Positions 7,774 through 15,013 of a stretch of DNA of 16,193 nucleotides are shown in pieces; position 1 is the stretch's first letter; the number at the start of each line of letters is the position of its first letter. The translations under genes and the position numbers were made by a program. The DNA comes from CAYRVF01 sp964427535. Its GTDB lineage: Bacteria > Chloroflexota > Ktedonobacteria > Ktedonobacterales > JADMIN01. The DNA is taken from NCBI GenBank assembly GCA_964427535.1, contig CAYRVF010000115.1, forward strand, positions 1 to 16,193, read 5' to 3'. The notes under the pieces were generated by a model that saw nothing but the letters and a program-made list of their open reading frames with translations, was not told the origin of the DNA and made no database searches.

Positions 7774-8514
7774 ATGGCCGCGACGACGATCGATCACCTC
7801 CTGACGACCTGGGGCTATTGGGCGGTGCTGCTCTTTGTGTTGATCGAGAGCACGGGCATTCCGTTCCCGGGCGAGACGATGCTGATCACGGCGTCGATCT
7901 TCGCGGGTACGACCCATCACCTGAACATCGTGCTGGTCATCGCCGCGGCCGCGACGGGCGCGATTGTGGGAGACAACTTCGGCTACTTCATAGGGCGCGA
8001 AGGCGGCTACCGGTTGCTCCGGCGCTACGGGCGCTATATTCGACTCGACGAGCGCAAGCTCAAGCTCGGCCAATATCTCTTCATGAAACACGGCGGGAAG
8101 GTCGTGTTCTTCGGGCGATTCGTTGCGGTGTTGCGGGCGTGGGCGGCATTTCTCGCTGGCGTGAACCAGATGCAGTGGGACCGCTTCTTCCTGTTCAACG
8201 CGGCGGGCGGCATTCTCTGGGCCACAATCTATGGCATAGGTGGCTACATCCTTGGCAGCAACATCAATCGCTTCGCGGGCACTGTCGGGATCGTTCTCGC
8301 CGTCATTGCGGCTCTCATCATTATCGGGTTCCTGATCTTTCTCGCACGCAATGAGAGGCGTCTCGAAGACGAAGCCGAGAAGGCGCTGCCAGGTCCGATC
8401 GATCAATATCACGGACACATAGGCGGACGTAAGAACACGCCGTCGCGAGACGAGCGCCCGCATGAGCAGTCCACCGATGCCGCGGATGCCGCGCGCGAGA
8501 AGTCTGGAATCTAA
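7774..8514 (+). CDS. DedA family (SNARE-associated/VTT domain) membrane protein
   Basis: 246 residues. DedA proteins are inner-membrane transporters/scramblases linked to undecaprenyl phosphate or phospholipid recycling and to membrane-potential homeostasis. Family marks are ESTGIPFPGE (25-34) with the conserved acidic residue, GDNFGYFIGREGG (66-78), and FFGRFVAVLRAWAAFLAG (112-129) with the key Arg residues. A C-terminal membrane helix spans ~170-190. The last ~55 residues are polar and charged, probably a cytoplasmic tail longer than in many members. The ATG at 7774 follows AAGGAC 7 nt upstream. It is 179 bp from the previous gene and may have its own promoter; a GTATATAC palindrome at 7697-7704 is the only AT-rich element there, and no -35 is clear. 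Confidence 0.92.
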   Translation: MAATTIDHLLTTWGYWAVLLFVLIESTGIPFPGETMLITASIFAGTTHHLNIVLVIAAAATGAIVGDNFGYFIGREGGYRLLRRYGRYIRLDERKLKLGQYLFMKHGGKVVFFGRFVAVLRAWAAFLAGVNQMQWDRFFLFNAAGGILWATIYGIGGYILGSNINRFAGTVGIVLAVIAALIIIGFLIFLARNERRLEDEAEKALPGPIDQYHGHIGGRKNTPSRDERPHEQSTDAADAAREKSGI

Positions 8515-8527
8515 TCCACAATTAGAC

Positions 8528-8569
8528 AGAACCTCTCCCCCTACCCCCTCCCCTGAGAGGGGAGGGGCC
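8528..8569 (+). repeat. C-rich hairpin repeat, family A, intact copy
   Basis: Leader GAACCTCTCCCCC is followed by a perfect 10-bp stem: CCCCTCCCCT (8545-8554), loop GAG, AGGGGAGGGG (8558-8567). It starts 14 bp after the DedA stop in the convergent 8515-8916 space. No U-run follows the stem, so it is not a standard intrinsic terminator. The copies at 14795 and 16076 share leader and stem. Confidence 0.8.
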
Positions 8570-8623
8570 GTGTGGCGAGCATGGGGCCACCGGGTGCCAT
8601 TCCAGGCATCTGACGTGTGTGAT

Positions 8624-8649
8624 TGTAGGGGCGAGGCATGCCTCGCCCG
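8624..8649. repeat. perfect 20-bp palindrome in a repeat-like element
   Basis: TGTAG is followed by GGGCGAGGCA (8629-8638) and directly by its exact reverse complement TGCCTCGCCC (8639-8648). This is a zero-loop palindrome with GCATGC at the centre. The TGTAGGGGCGAGGC start resembles intergenic repeat elements I recall from Chloroflexota genomes, but only one copy is in this window. Confidence 0.6.
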
Positions 8650-8692
8650 CTCTTCCCCTGCCTAAAACAGTCACCACCTGGACACCGTCGTC

Positions 8693-8739
8693 GACTTATC
8701 CACAATTTCGCTGACTTATCCACAGACGAATGTGGAAAA
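8693..8739 (+). promoter_or_regulatory. cluster of three DnaA boxes
   Basis: Two perfect consensus boxes TTATCCACA lie at 8696-8704 and 8716-8724, inside a 12-bp direct repeat GACTTATCCACA spaced exactly 20 bp. A third, inverted box TGTGGAAAA (one mismatch) is at 8731-8739. The surroundings are clearly more AT-rich than the window. The cluster lies in the 402-bp convergent gap (8515-8916); the rest of that gap holds the two repeats described separately, and I see nothing else in 8745-8916. The cluster could be part of an origin, a DnaA-titrating site or a DnaA-controlled element. No dnaA, dnaN or rpmH lies beside it, and the gene directions do not diverge from it. Confidence 0.6.
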
Positions 8740-8916
8740 CTTGTTCTAGTCATCGCGCTGCATCTCATCTCCGCCGCCAGCCACTAGCAGATGTCAGGAC
8801 GTGCCTACTTGTTCCCGATCCTGCCCAGGCAGTACGCACCCGGCAGCCCGCCCCCGCCGACCGGTAATGGGTCTCGTCCAGAGTCTGGTTCGTCCACGCG
8901 GCCCAGATTCGCACCG

Positions 8917-9423
8917 TTACGCCGGGCGGCGCATCTCCAGAAACTCGCTGGTGCCGGTTGGTGAGTCGACCGTGACGAAACCGGTGCGCACGAAACCAGC
9001 ACGCTCGTAGACCCGTATCGCGCGGATGTTCCACGAGAGCACGAAGAGGCGGAACTCGTTCGGCGCGAACTGCTCGCGCGCGAACTGCAAGCCCGCCTCG
9101 ACGAAACGCAGGCCGAGGCCCCTGCGCTGCCCGGTGAAATCTGGGGCGAGGCCCAGTCCCACGGAGAGCACGCCCTCCCCGCTCCACAGATGCGGCTCCG
9201 CGTTGGCCTCCTCACCCACCGTCGCAGTAGACCCATAGGCGAAGAAGCCGAGGAACGTACCATGCTCGTCGCGCACGGCGTAGTAGGGGCTACGCCGGTC
9301 TACCGCCAGCGCCAACACCTCCGGGTCGTCGTTGCCGTCGTAGACGGCGTAGTCGCCCTCGTACCGCCACGCGGCGACCAGTCGCGCCTCGTCCTCGGTC
9401 ATCGGCGTGAACGTGAAGCTCAC
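8917..9423 (-). CDS. GNAT family N-acetyltransferase
   Basis: 168 residues from the GTG at 9423. The C-terminal half carries the acetyl-CoA site: LSVGLGLAPDFTGQRRGLGLRF shows the beta4 strand and the Q/R-x-x-G-x-G/A pyrophosphate loop (QRRGLG), then NIRAIRVYERAGF is the conserved helix and strand with Tyr as likely general acid. The acceptor is unknown. The start is uncertain: AAGGAG (minus strand) ends 7 nt before GTG 9423 but only 1 nt before ATG 9429, so GTG is favoured and the N-terminus reads MSFTFTPM. It lies 28-34 bp after the trans-sulfuration enzyme stop on the same strand, so the two likely form an operon. Confidence 0.87.
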   Translation of the reverse strand: MSFTFTPMTEDEARLVAAWRYEGDYAVYDGNDDPEVLALAVDRRSPYYAVRDEHGTFLGFFAYGSTATVGEEANAEPHLWSGEGVLSVGLGLAPDFTGQRRGLGLRFVEAGLQFAREQFAPNEFRLFVLSWNIRAIRVYERAGFVRTGFVTVDSPTGTSEFLEMRRPA

Positions 9424-9457
9424 GTACATGCTCCTTCCGGTGCGTGGCGGGTGTCGG

Positions 9458-10585
9458 CTATGCCAGCGTGCGCAGCGCCTGGCCGAGGTCGTCGATCAGA
9501 TCGTCGGCGTGTTCCAGACCGATCGAGAGCCGCAGGAGATTCTGCGGCGTGCGCGTCTCGGGGCCTTCGACGGAGGCGCGATGCTCGATCAAGCTCTCGG
9601 TGCCGCCAAGGCTGGTCGCCTGGATAAACAGTCGAGTGGCTGATGCCACCCGTCGCGCCTCCTCAGCGCCGCCGCGTACCCGCACGGAGACCATCGCCCC
9701 CGGCAAGCTCATCTGGCGGCACGCGATCTCGTAGCCAGGGTGCGACTCCAGCCCCGGATAGTAGACGGCCTCGACGGAGGGGTGGCCCGCGAGGAACCTC
9801 GCGACCTGTTGGGCGTTCTCGGATTGGGCGCGTACGCGCCACGGCAGCGTCGTGACGCCACGCAACACGAGCCAGCAGTCGAACGGCGATGGCACCGCGC
9901 CCGCGACGCCTTGCAGCTGGCGAATGCGGCGGAAGAAGTCGGTCTCCTCCCGCGCGACGACCGCGCCGCCGAGCACGTCACTGTGTCCGCCGAGATACTT
10001 GGTCGTCGAGTGGATGCTGAGGTCCGCGCCCAGCTCCAGCGGGCGTTGCAGCACGGGTGTGGCCCAGGTATTATCGACGGCGAGAGAGGCGCCGCGGGCG
10101 TGCGCGAGAGCGGCGACGGCGGCGAGGTCGGTCACCGCGAGCAGCGGATTCGAGGGCGACTCCACCCAGAGCAGGCGGGTCGCCGGTCGCAGGGCGCGCT
10201 CGATCTCGTCCAGGCGGGTCATATCGACGAAGCTGACCTCGACGCCCCAGCCCGCGAAGACCGAGCGCAAGAGGGTCGCCGAGCCGTGGTAGGCATCAGA
10301 CGGAGCGAGCACGTGGTCGCCAGGCCTGAGCGCCTGGAAGACCGTCATCGTCGCCGCCGAGCCTGAGGCGAACGCCGCCGCGGCTGTGCCGCCTTCGAGC
10401 GCGGCGAGGCATTCTTCCAGCGCGTCGCGGGTCGGGTTGCTCGTGCGCGCGTAGACGTGCCCGGAGGGGTAGGTGCCGTCGGGCGCGCGCTCGAAGGTGG
10501 TGGAGAGGTGAATCGGCGGTGTCACGGCTCCGGTCGTCGGGTCAACCGTCCGTCCCGCATGCACCGCTATCGTCTCAATTCGCAT
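9458..10585 (-). CDS. PLP-dependent trans-sulfuration enzyme (cystathionine gamma-synthase/lyase family)
   Basis: 375 residues, full length for the Cys/Met metabolism PLP family. The PLP lysine is Lys196 in HSTTKYLGGHSD. Asp171 in VDNTWATP binds the pyridine nitrogen, Tyr99 in DAYHG stacks on the ring, and YARTSNPTR (45-53) supplies the Tyr and Arg that bind phosphate from the partner subunit. SLGGTESLIEH (near 337-347) is the C-terminal substrate-binding motif. The family covers cystathionine gamma-synthase, cystathionine gamma/beta-lyase and methionine gamma-lyase; motifs alone do not separate these, so no symbol is given. The ATG at 10585 has GAGGAAGGA upstream on the minus strand. The GNAT gene follows downstream. 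Confidence 0.92.
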   Translation of the reverse strand: MRIETIAVHAGRTVDPTTGAVTPPIHLSTTFERAPDGTYPSGHVYARTSNPTRDALEECLAALEGGTAAAAFASGSAATMTVFQALRPGDHVLAPSDAYHGSATLLRSVFAGWGVEVSFVDMTRLDEIERALRPATRLLWVESPSNPLLAVTDLAAVAALAHARGASLAVDNTWATPVLQRPLELGADLSIHSTTKYLGGHSDVLGGAVVAREETDFFRRIRQLQGVAGAVPSPFDCWLVLRGVTTLPWRVRAQSENAQQVARFLAGHPSVEAVYYPGLESHPGYEIACRQMSLPGAMVSVRVRGGAEEARRVASATRLFIQATSLGGTESLIEHRASVEGPETRTPQNLLRLSIGLEHADDLIDDLGQALRTLA

Positions 10586-10632
10586 CTAGCTGGTCCTTCC
10601 TCGGATGGCCGCGCAGGCGCGCACGCTTGGGC

Positions 10633-10638
10633 AGTATA
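10633..10638 (-). promoter_or_regulatory. candidate -10 element (TATACT) for the trans-sulfuration/GNAT operon
   Basis: On the minus strand TATACT lies 47 nt before the trans-sulfuration start, in the 163-bp divergent space 10586-10748. The plus strand reads TATAAC over nearly the same bases (10635-10640), so one AT-rich spot could serve both directions. No clear -35 hexamer is visible for either. Confidence 0.3.
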
Positions 10639-10748
10639 ACACTCCGCTTCCCACCGAGGCGCGTCGCGGAGTCTATCTGGCACGAGGCATGCAACCATGT
10701 CACGCACGCGGTGCATGGAGGATGCCGCGTGTAGTATCAGGAGGACAC

Positions 10749-11144
10749 ATGTTAGACGCCGAACAGAACGCCGCCACAGGCGAGCAAAGCTCACGACTGG
10801 CTGGGTTGGCGAACGAAGAGATCAGCTATCTCACGACGTTCGATCGCGACAGTGGAGCGGCCCAGGAAGACGAGATGTGGTTCGCCGCGTACGATGACAC
10901 GATATTTATGCTTGCCGATAACGGTGGCGATACGCAGTGGGTCCGAAACATTCTGAGCAATCCGGAAGTCAGCATTCGCATCGATGGACAGACCTTCGCG
11001 GGCATGGCACGTGTCGTCGTCAACCATCCTGATGAGGAGACCGCGATTCGGGAGCGTCTGCGCCTCAAGTATCAGGACAAGCGCGAAGACGGAGCGGTGG
11101 CCAGGTGGTCAAGCGACGCGCTGCCGATTGCCATCGACCTCTAA
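10749..11144 (+). CDS. DDN/PNPOx-like split-barrel protein (nitroreductase-family deazaflavin-dependent oxidoreductase-like)
   Basis: 131 residues. The core (residues ~25-90) reads as a split beta-barrel: EISYLTTFDRDSG, then EMWFAAYDDTIFMLA, then WVRNILSNPEVSIRIDGQTF and GMARVV. The order 'strand, strand, WxxNIxxNPxVxI, G.ARV' is that of small DUF385/DDN-type proteins, many of which bind F420H2 or a flavin. The typical phosphate-binding Lys/Arg residues of DDN are not obvious, so cofactor and activity are uncertain. The ATG at 10749 is preceded by AGGAGG with a short 4-nt spacer; an upstream frame from 10605 is open but has no support. It is divergent from the trans-sulfuration gene, and an acyl-CoA dehydrogenase follows 247 bp downstream. 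Confidence 0.72.
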   Translation: MLDAEQNAATGEQSSRLAGLANEEISYLTTFDRDSGAAQEDEMWFAAYDDTIFMLADNGGDTQWVRNILSNPEVSIRIDGQTFAGMARVVVNHPDEETAIRERLRLKYQDKREDGAVARWSSDALPIAIDL

Positions 11145-11190
11145 TCGCGCGTTCTCTCGTGCCATCCTGCCGCGTGGCAGCATCCTTCCC

Positions 11191-11220
11191 GCCGTCCTTT
11201 CTCAGTTGAGAGAGGACGGC
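11191..11220 (+). terminator. strong hairpin, possible terminator
   Basis: A 13-bp stem (GCCGTCCTTTCTC at 11191-11203 with GAGAGAGGACGGC at 11208-11220) closes a 4-nt loop AGTT; one pair is T-G. It begins 46 bp after the stop of the split-barrel gene and is followed by TTCGTTCGG, only a weak U-tract. It may end that transcript or act in the leader of the next gene. Nothing else is recognised in 11145-11391. Confidence 0.4.
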
Positions 11221-11391
11221 TTCGTTCGGCTGCACCGCACTCGCCCAGCGCGTGCATGAGGCCCCCAGTGGGTTGCCGAAGTCGTGTGCTCCGATGCACA
11301 ATCTAGGCTGGCATGTGCGCGGAGGATGCAGTGACTGTGCCGCTCAATGGCCGAGCGGAAGAGCGTCCGCGCGAGGAGAAGGAGAACGGCG

Positions 11392-12543
11392 ATGTTCTTC
11401 GGTTTGACTGACGAGCAGCGAGAGATACGTGATCTGGTGCGCAAGTTTGCCCAGCAGGAAATCGCGCCACACGCCGAGCGCTGGGACGAAGAGAGCTATT
11501 TTCCGCGCGAGATCTTCGCGCCGCTGGCCGAGATGGGCCTGGCGGGGCTGCTCGTCCCCGACGAGTACGGCGGCTTCTGCCTGCCGCGACTGACCGGCAC
11601 GCTGATCTACGAGGAGCTGGGCAAGGCCGATATGTCTACCGCCGTCTGGCTCGCGGTCCATAACATGGTCGCCGGACTCATCGCGACGTTTGGCGACGAC
11701 GAGCAACGTCAGCGGTGGCTGCCGGGGATGACCTCGGGCGAGCTACTCGGGGCATTCGCGCTCAGCGAGGCGCACGCGGGCTCCGACGCGGCGAACGTGC
11801 GAGCCACGGCACGACGCTCTGGCGACGACTACGTGCTGGATGGCACGAAGTTCTGGGTGACAAGCGCGGGCGAGGCGGACCTCTACGCCGTAATGGCGCG
11901 CACCGGCGAGACAGGAGGCGCTCGTGATATCTCGACGTTTATCGTGGAGAAGGGCACGCCCGGCTTCAACTTCGGCAAGCGTGAGCGCAAGATGGGGCTG
12001 CACTCCAGCCCGACCGGCGAGCTGATCTTCGAGGGGTGCCGTGTTCCCGCCGCGAACCGCCTCGGCGCTGAAGGCGACGGCTTGAAGATCGCGCTCTCGG
12101 CGCTAGATGGTGGGCGCATCAACATCGGCGCCATCGCGACCGGCGTCGCGCAGGCCGCGCTCGACGTCGCCACACGCTACGCCCAGGAGCGCACCGCCTT
12201 CGGCAAGCCCATCGGTGCGTTCGAGGGGTTACAGTTCCTGCTGGCCGACATGGCGATGAAGGTGCAGGCGTCGCGTCTGCTGGTCTATGAGGCGGCGTTC
12301 AAGAAGGACGAGAACGAGCCGGCGACGCAGGCTGCGGCGATGGCCAAGTGCTTCGCCACCGACGCGGCGATGGCCGTCACGACGGACGCCGTGCAGGTGC
12401 TCGGCGGCGCGGGCTACGTGCGCGACTGGCCGGTGGAACGGTACATGCGCGACGTGAAGGTGGCCCAGATTTTCGAGGGCACGAACCAGATTCAGCGCAT
12501 GGTAATCGCCCGCGCGATGCTGGGCGAGGTCGCCACCATGTAG
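11392..12543 (+). CDS. acyl-CoA dehydrogenase (short/branched-chain type)
   Basis: 383 residues, normal for the FAD-dependent acyl-CoA dehydrogenase family. It removes two hydrogens from acyl-CoA to form the 2-enoyl-CoA and passes electrons to electron-transfer flavoprotein. FAD/substrate motif ALSEAHAGSDAANV lies at 123-136, and YAQERTAFGKPI at 263-274. The C-terminal VQVLGGAGYVRDWPVERYMRD (335-354) leads to the catalytic base Glu362 in IFEGTNQIQR. Glu at this position and GGRINI (240-245) fit short-chain or isobutyryl-type enzymes rather than isovaleryl or long-chain ones; the exact substrate is inferred. The ATG at 11392 has AAGGAG 7 nt upstream. The luciferase-like gene starts 49 bp after the stop, probably one operon. 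Confidence 0.93.
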   Translation: MFFGLTDEQREIRDLVRKFAQQEIAPHAERWDEESYFPREIFAPLAEMGLAGLLVPDEYGGFCLPRLTGTLIYEELGKADMSTAVWLAVHNMVAGLIATFGDDEQRQRWLPGMTSGELLGAFALSEAHAGSDAANVRATARRSGDDYVLDGTKFWVTSAGEADLYAVMARTGETGGARDISTFIVEKGTPGFNFGKRERKMGLHSSPTGELIFEGCRVPAANRLGAEGDGLKIALSALDGGRINIGAIATGVAQAALDVATRYAQERTAFGKPIGAFEGLQFLLADMAMKVQASRLLVYEAAFKKDENEPATQAAAMAKCFATDAAMAVTTDAVQVLGGAGYVRDWPVERYMRDVKVAQIFEGTNQIQRMVIARAMLGEVATM

Positions 12544-12592
12544 GTCGTGTTGAAAGTGCCCAGAACAACCAGACCGACTAGAGGAGATACGC

Positions 12593-13519
12593 GTGCAGCA
12601 CGAGACATCGCCACGTCCGATGAAGCTGGGCGTGATGCCCGCCCTCGGCGAAGACAGCATGGAGGGGCGCACGCCGCGCTTCGCCGACATTCAGGCTATG
12701 GCACGGACCGCCGAGGACGTCGGCTTCGACTCATTCTGGCTGGCGGATCATCTCCTCTATCGCTATCCCGGCCGGGACGAGAAAGGCGCGTGGGAGGGCT
12801 TCACGTTTCTCAGCGCCGTCGCCGCGACGACCTCGCGCATCTCGCTGGGGCCGCTGGTGGCCTGCACGTCCTTCCGTAACCCCGCGCTGCTGGCGAAGAT
12901 GGCCGACAGCCTCGACGAGATCAGCCAGGGACGCTTCATCCTCGGGTTGGGCGCGGGCTGGCACGAGCCGGAGTTTAGAGCGTTCGGTTACCCGTTCGAT
13001 CACCTCGCCAGCCGCTTCGAGGAGGCGGTGAAGATCATCACCACGCTGCTGCGCGAGGGACACATCGACTTCCAGGGCACGTACTACGAGGCGCATGATG
13101 CGGTGCTGCGCCCACGTGGACCCTCACGCATGGGGCCACCAATCTGGATCGGCGCGAGCAAGCCGCGCATGTTGCGGCTCGTCGCCGAGTTTGCCGACGC
13201 ATGGAATACGGTCTGGCATCCACAGCCCTCCGGTGTCGCCGAGCAGTACCCCAAGCTGCTCGACGCCTGCAAGGAGGTCGGTCGCGACCCGGCGACGATC
13301 GACCTGACGGCCGGCACGTTCGCGCACGTTCTCGCGCCCGGTGAGCAGCGCCCGGCAGACGAGAAGACCATCGGCGGCTCCCCCGAGGAGGTGGCGATGG
13401 CGCTGCGTGAGTTCGCGCGGGTGGGCGTGCGGCATCTGGTCGTCATCGTTGCGCCTCACGACGTTTCAGGCATCGAGCGCTTCGGCCGCGTGATCGAGCT
13501 GCTAGATCGCATGGGGTGA
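12593..13519 (+). CDS. LLM class (luciferase-like) oxidoreductase, probably F420-dependent
   Basis: 308 residues forming a bacterial luciferase-like TIM barrel. Signature segments are MARTAEDVGFDSFWLADHL (36-54), the cis-peptide region PLVACTSFRNPALLAKMADS (87-106), GRFILGLGAGWHEPEF (113-128) and PPIWIGA (182-188). GLGAGWHEPEF followed by FGYPF and RFEEAV is typical of F420-dependent members, which oxidise or reduce small organic substrates using F420 rather than FMN; the substrate is unknown. The GTG start at 12593 has GAGGAG 6 nt upstream; an in-frame ATG at 12620 (MKLGVMP) begins nearer the first barrel strand but has a poorer site. It follows the acyl-CoA dehydrogenase closely. A repeat and the assembly gap lie just downstream. 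Confidence 0.9.
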   Translation: MQHETSPRPMKLGVMPALGEDSMEGRTPRFADIQAMARTAEDVGFDSFWLADHLLYRYPGRDEKGAWEGFTFLSAVAATTSRISLGPLVACTSFRNPALLAKMADSLDEISQGRFILGLGAGWHEPEFRAFGYPFDHLASRFEEAVKIITTLLREGHIDFQGTYYEAHDAVLRPRGPSRMGPPIWIGASKPRMLRLVAEFADAWNTVWHPQPSGVAEQYPKLLDACKEVGRDPATIDLTAGTFAHVLAPGEQRPADEKTIGGSPEEVAMALREFARVGVRHLVVIVAPHDVSGIERFGRVIELLDRMG

Positions 13520-13528
13520 GCGGGGCCG

Positions 13529-13576
13529 CCTCCCCCTGACCCCCTCCCCCGGCTGACGCCGAGAGCGGGGGAATCG
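13529..13576 (+). repeat. C/G-rich hairpin repeat, family B, cut by the assembly gap
   Basis: The run CTCCCCCTGACCCCCTC leads into CCCCCGGC, loop TGAC, GCCG and later GCGGGGG, a stem-loop with a bulge. It matches the copies at 15879 (same direction) and 15973 (reverse). The N gap begins right after it, so the right edge is unknown. Confidence 0.65.
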
Positions 13577-13676
13577 NNNNNNNNNNNNNNNNNNNNNNNN
13601 NNNNNNNNNNNNNNNNNNNNNNNNNNNNNNNNNNNNNNNNNNNNNNNNNNNNNNNNNNNNNNNNNNNNNNNNNNNN
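13577..13676. other. assembly gap (100 N)
   Basis: Exactly 100 unknown bases, the conventional size for a gap of unknown length. The left side abuts a hairpin repeat; the right side cuts the 3' end of the DUF2851 gene. Any reading frame drawn across it is meaningless. Confidence 0.99.
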
Positions 13677-14776
13677 GACTCGCAGCGCTTCTCGCGGCAG
13701 TGCGTGGCCCAGAGATGGTGCAGCCCCTGCTGGCGGGCGGCGCCGGGCGGCTGTCGCGCCAGGCTAAGCTGGCGCGTCATCTCGCGGGTGATCGCGTTCG
13801 ACGGCAGGCCGGGCAGCGCCAGATAGACAGCGAGGGCGCGGCGTTCGAGGTCGGCATCTCCGTCGAGGCGAGCGATGGCGGCCGCGAACGGCAGCGCGAC
13901 ATTCGCCGCGAGGATGCCTGCCCGCCCCGGTGACACGCAGCCGCCCGGCACCTCCAGCGACTTCCGAAGCGCGTCCGCCGCCTCGATAGGTGTGGCGCGG
14001 TTGAACGCATCGAGCACCATCGGCCAGGGTCCGGTGGCGCGCCAGCGGCTGTGCCAGTCGAGTAGCCCGCGCAGGCGCATCCGCTCGACGCCATGCGCGA
14101 GCGTGAGCGGGTCGGTATTCACGCCGTCGTCCACCACGCCCACCAGCCGCTCTCCAGCCGCTCGCAGCGTCTTCCGGTCGCGGCCATAGCCCAGCCCTTC
14201 GGCGAGCGAGACGAAGAGCAGGCGTGAGGGAGCATCCCAGCGGTCGCCCGCGGGGGCGTGCGGCCGCCAGAGACACAGCTCGCGTCGCAGCGTCTCTGCA
14301 TGCGCCTCAAAGCGGGCGATTCCGGCGCTGGTAAGCAGCGTGTGCAGGCTCAAGCGTCCGAGGCGGGACGTGAGAGAGCCACACGGCCAGCCTATCCCAC
14401 ATCCAGCGCCATCACGTGAGCGCAGGGCGACGACCGGCGCGAGAGCGCCGCTGGCGAGCCTCGTCGACGGCGCGGAGCCGCGCGGGTGAACGCGCACGAC
14501 ATGCAGCACGACGGAATTATAGCGCGCGTCGTCGGTATGGCCATGCGAACGCCATCCGCTAGAGCGAAGGTGCAGCTCGACATCGCCGCAGATACGCGTG
14601 CCGTCCGCGCGTGCCAGCACAGCGTCGCGAAAGTCTGGTCCCGCCCCGCCGCCGCGCCGCCCCTGGAAAATCAGCGTGTACTCCTCGCCGCTCTCCGCGC
14701 GCAGACGTGACCCCGCCCACGCGCCCTCGGCCCAACGCAAGGCGAGGTCGCGTTCGCGTTCGCAGGGCATGAGCAT
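13677..14776 (-). CDS. DUF2851 family protein (3' end lost in gap)
   Basis: About 366 residues are visible. The N-terminal block GPDFRDA (46-52), GDVELHL (64-70), SSGWRSHGH (72-80) and YNSVVLHVV (86-94) is the conserved core of DUF2851. The later part is helical and ends at the gap with QQGLHHLWATHCREKRC, which resembles the Cys-rich end of the family, so probably only a few codons are missing. Function is unknown. The Asp...Glu-x-His pattern recalls nuclease-like folds, but that is speculation. The ATG at 14776 has AAAGGA (minus strand) 9 nt upstream; a second in-frame ATG is 6 nt further in. The frame upstream to 14881 runs through a repeat and is not coding. It is divergent from murI. Confidence 0.85.
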
Positions 14777-14794
14777 GTGTGCGTGTCCTTTCGG

Positions 14795-14838
14795 GAGAAC
14801 CTCTCCCCCTACCCCCTCCCCTCCAAGGGGAGGGGTCG
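14795..14838 (+). repeat. C-rich hairpin repeat, family A, intact copy
   Basis: GAACCTCTCCCCCTACC is followed by the perfect 10-bp stem CCCCTCCCCT (14813-14822), loop CCA, AGGGGAGGGG (14826-14835). The stem equals that at 8545-8567 while the loop differs (CCA versus GAG). It lies in the 237-bp divergent space between the DUF2851 gene and murI; the rest of that space shows only a weak TACACT at 14972. Confidence 0.8.
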
Positions 14839-15013
14839 TGAGGCGGGCGGTTGCGCGGAAGGGCAGGGGTGAGGCCCTCACATCTCAGGAATACGCTCAG
14901 CGCGCCATCATGCGGAAAGCGACCCGTTGGGGGTAGGAGCCAGATGGCACGCCGCATGCTCCTTGGCATGGTACACTGGGGGAGGGACGAACGCGAACGT
15001 TGAGGGATCGAGC

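Noticed and set aside
7438..8463. A 341-codon minus-strand frame opposite the release-factor-like and DedA genes.
   Set aside because: It crosses two real genes and their spacer and shows no family motif or supported start.
8510..8526. Small hairpin TCTAAT-CCACA-ATTAGA overlapping the DedA stop codon as a terminator.
   Set aside because: Only a 6-bp A/T stem with no U-run; too weak to stop transcription.
8693..8739. Calling the DnaA-box cluster oriC outright.
   Set aside because: No dnaA/dnaN beside it, gene directions do not diverge from it, and only three boxes are visible; reported as a cluster with open function.
11145..11391. T-box or other riboswitch before the acyl-CoA dehydrogenase.
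   Set aside because: The strong hairpin suggested it, but no T-box sequence (GGTGGnACCGCG-like) or other known conserved core could be found on either strand.
13502..14881. A 459-codon minus-strand frame running across the N gap.
   Set aside because: Codons through 100 Ns carry no information, the part below 13577 is a repeat, and the part above 14776 is repeat sequence before the ribosome site. Only 13677-14776 is annotated.
14972..14977. TACACT as a -10 element for murI.
   Set aside because: One mismatch from consensus, no -35 at the right spacing, and only 36 bp before the start codon; too weak to annotate.
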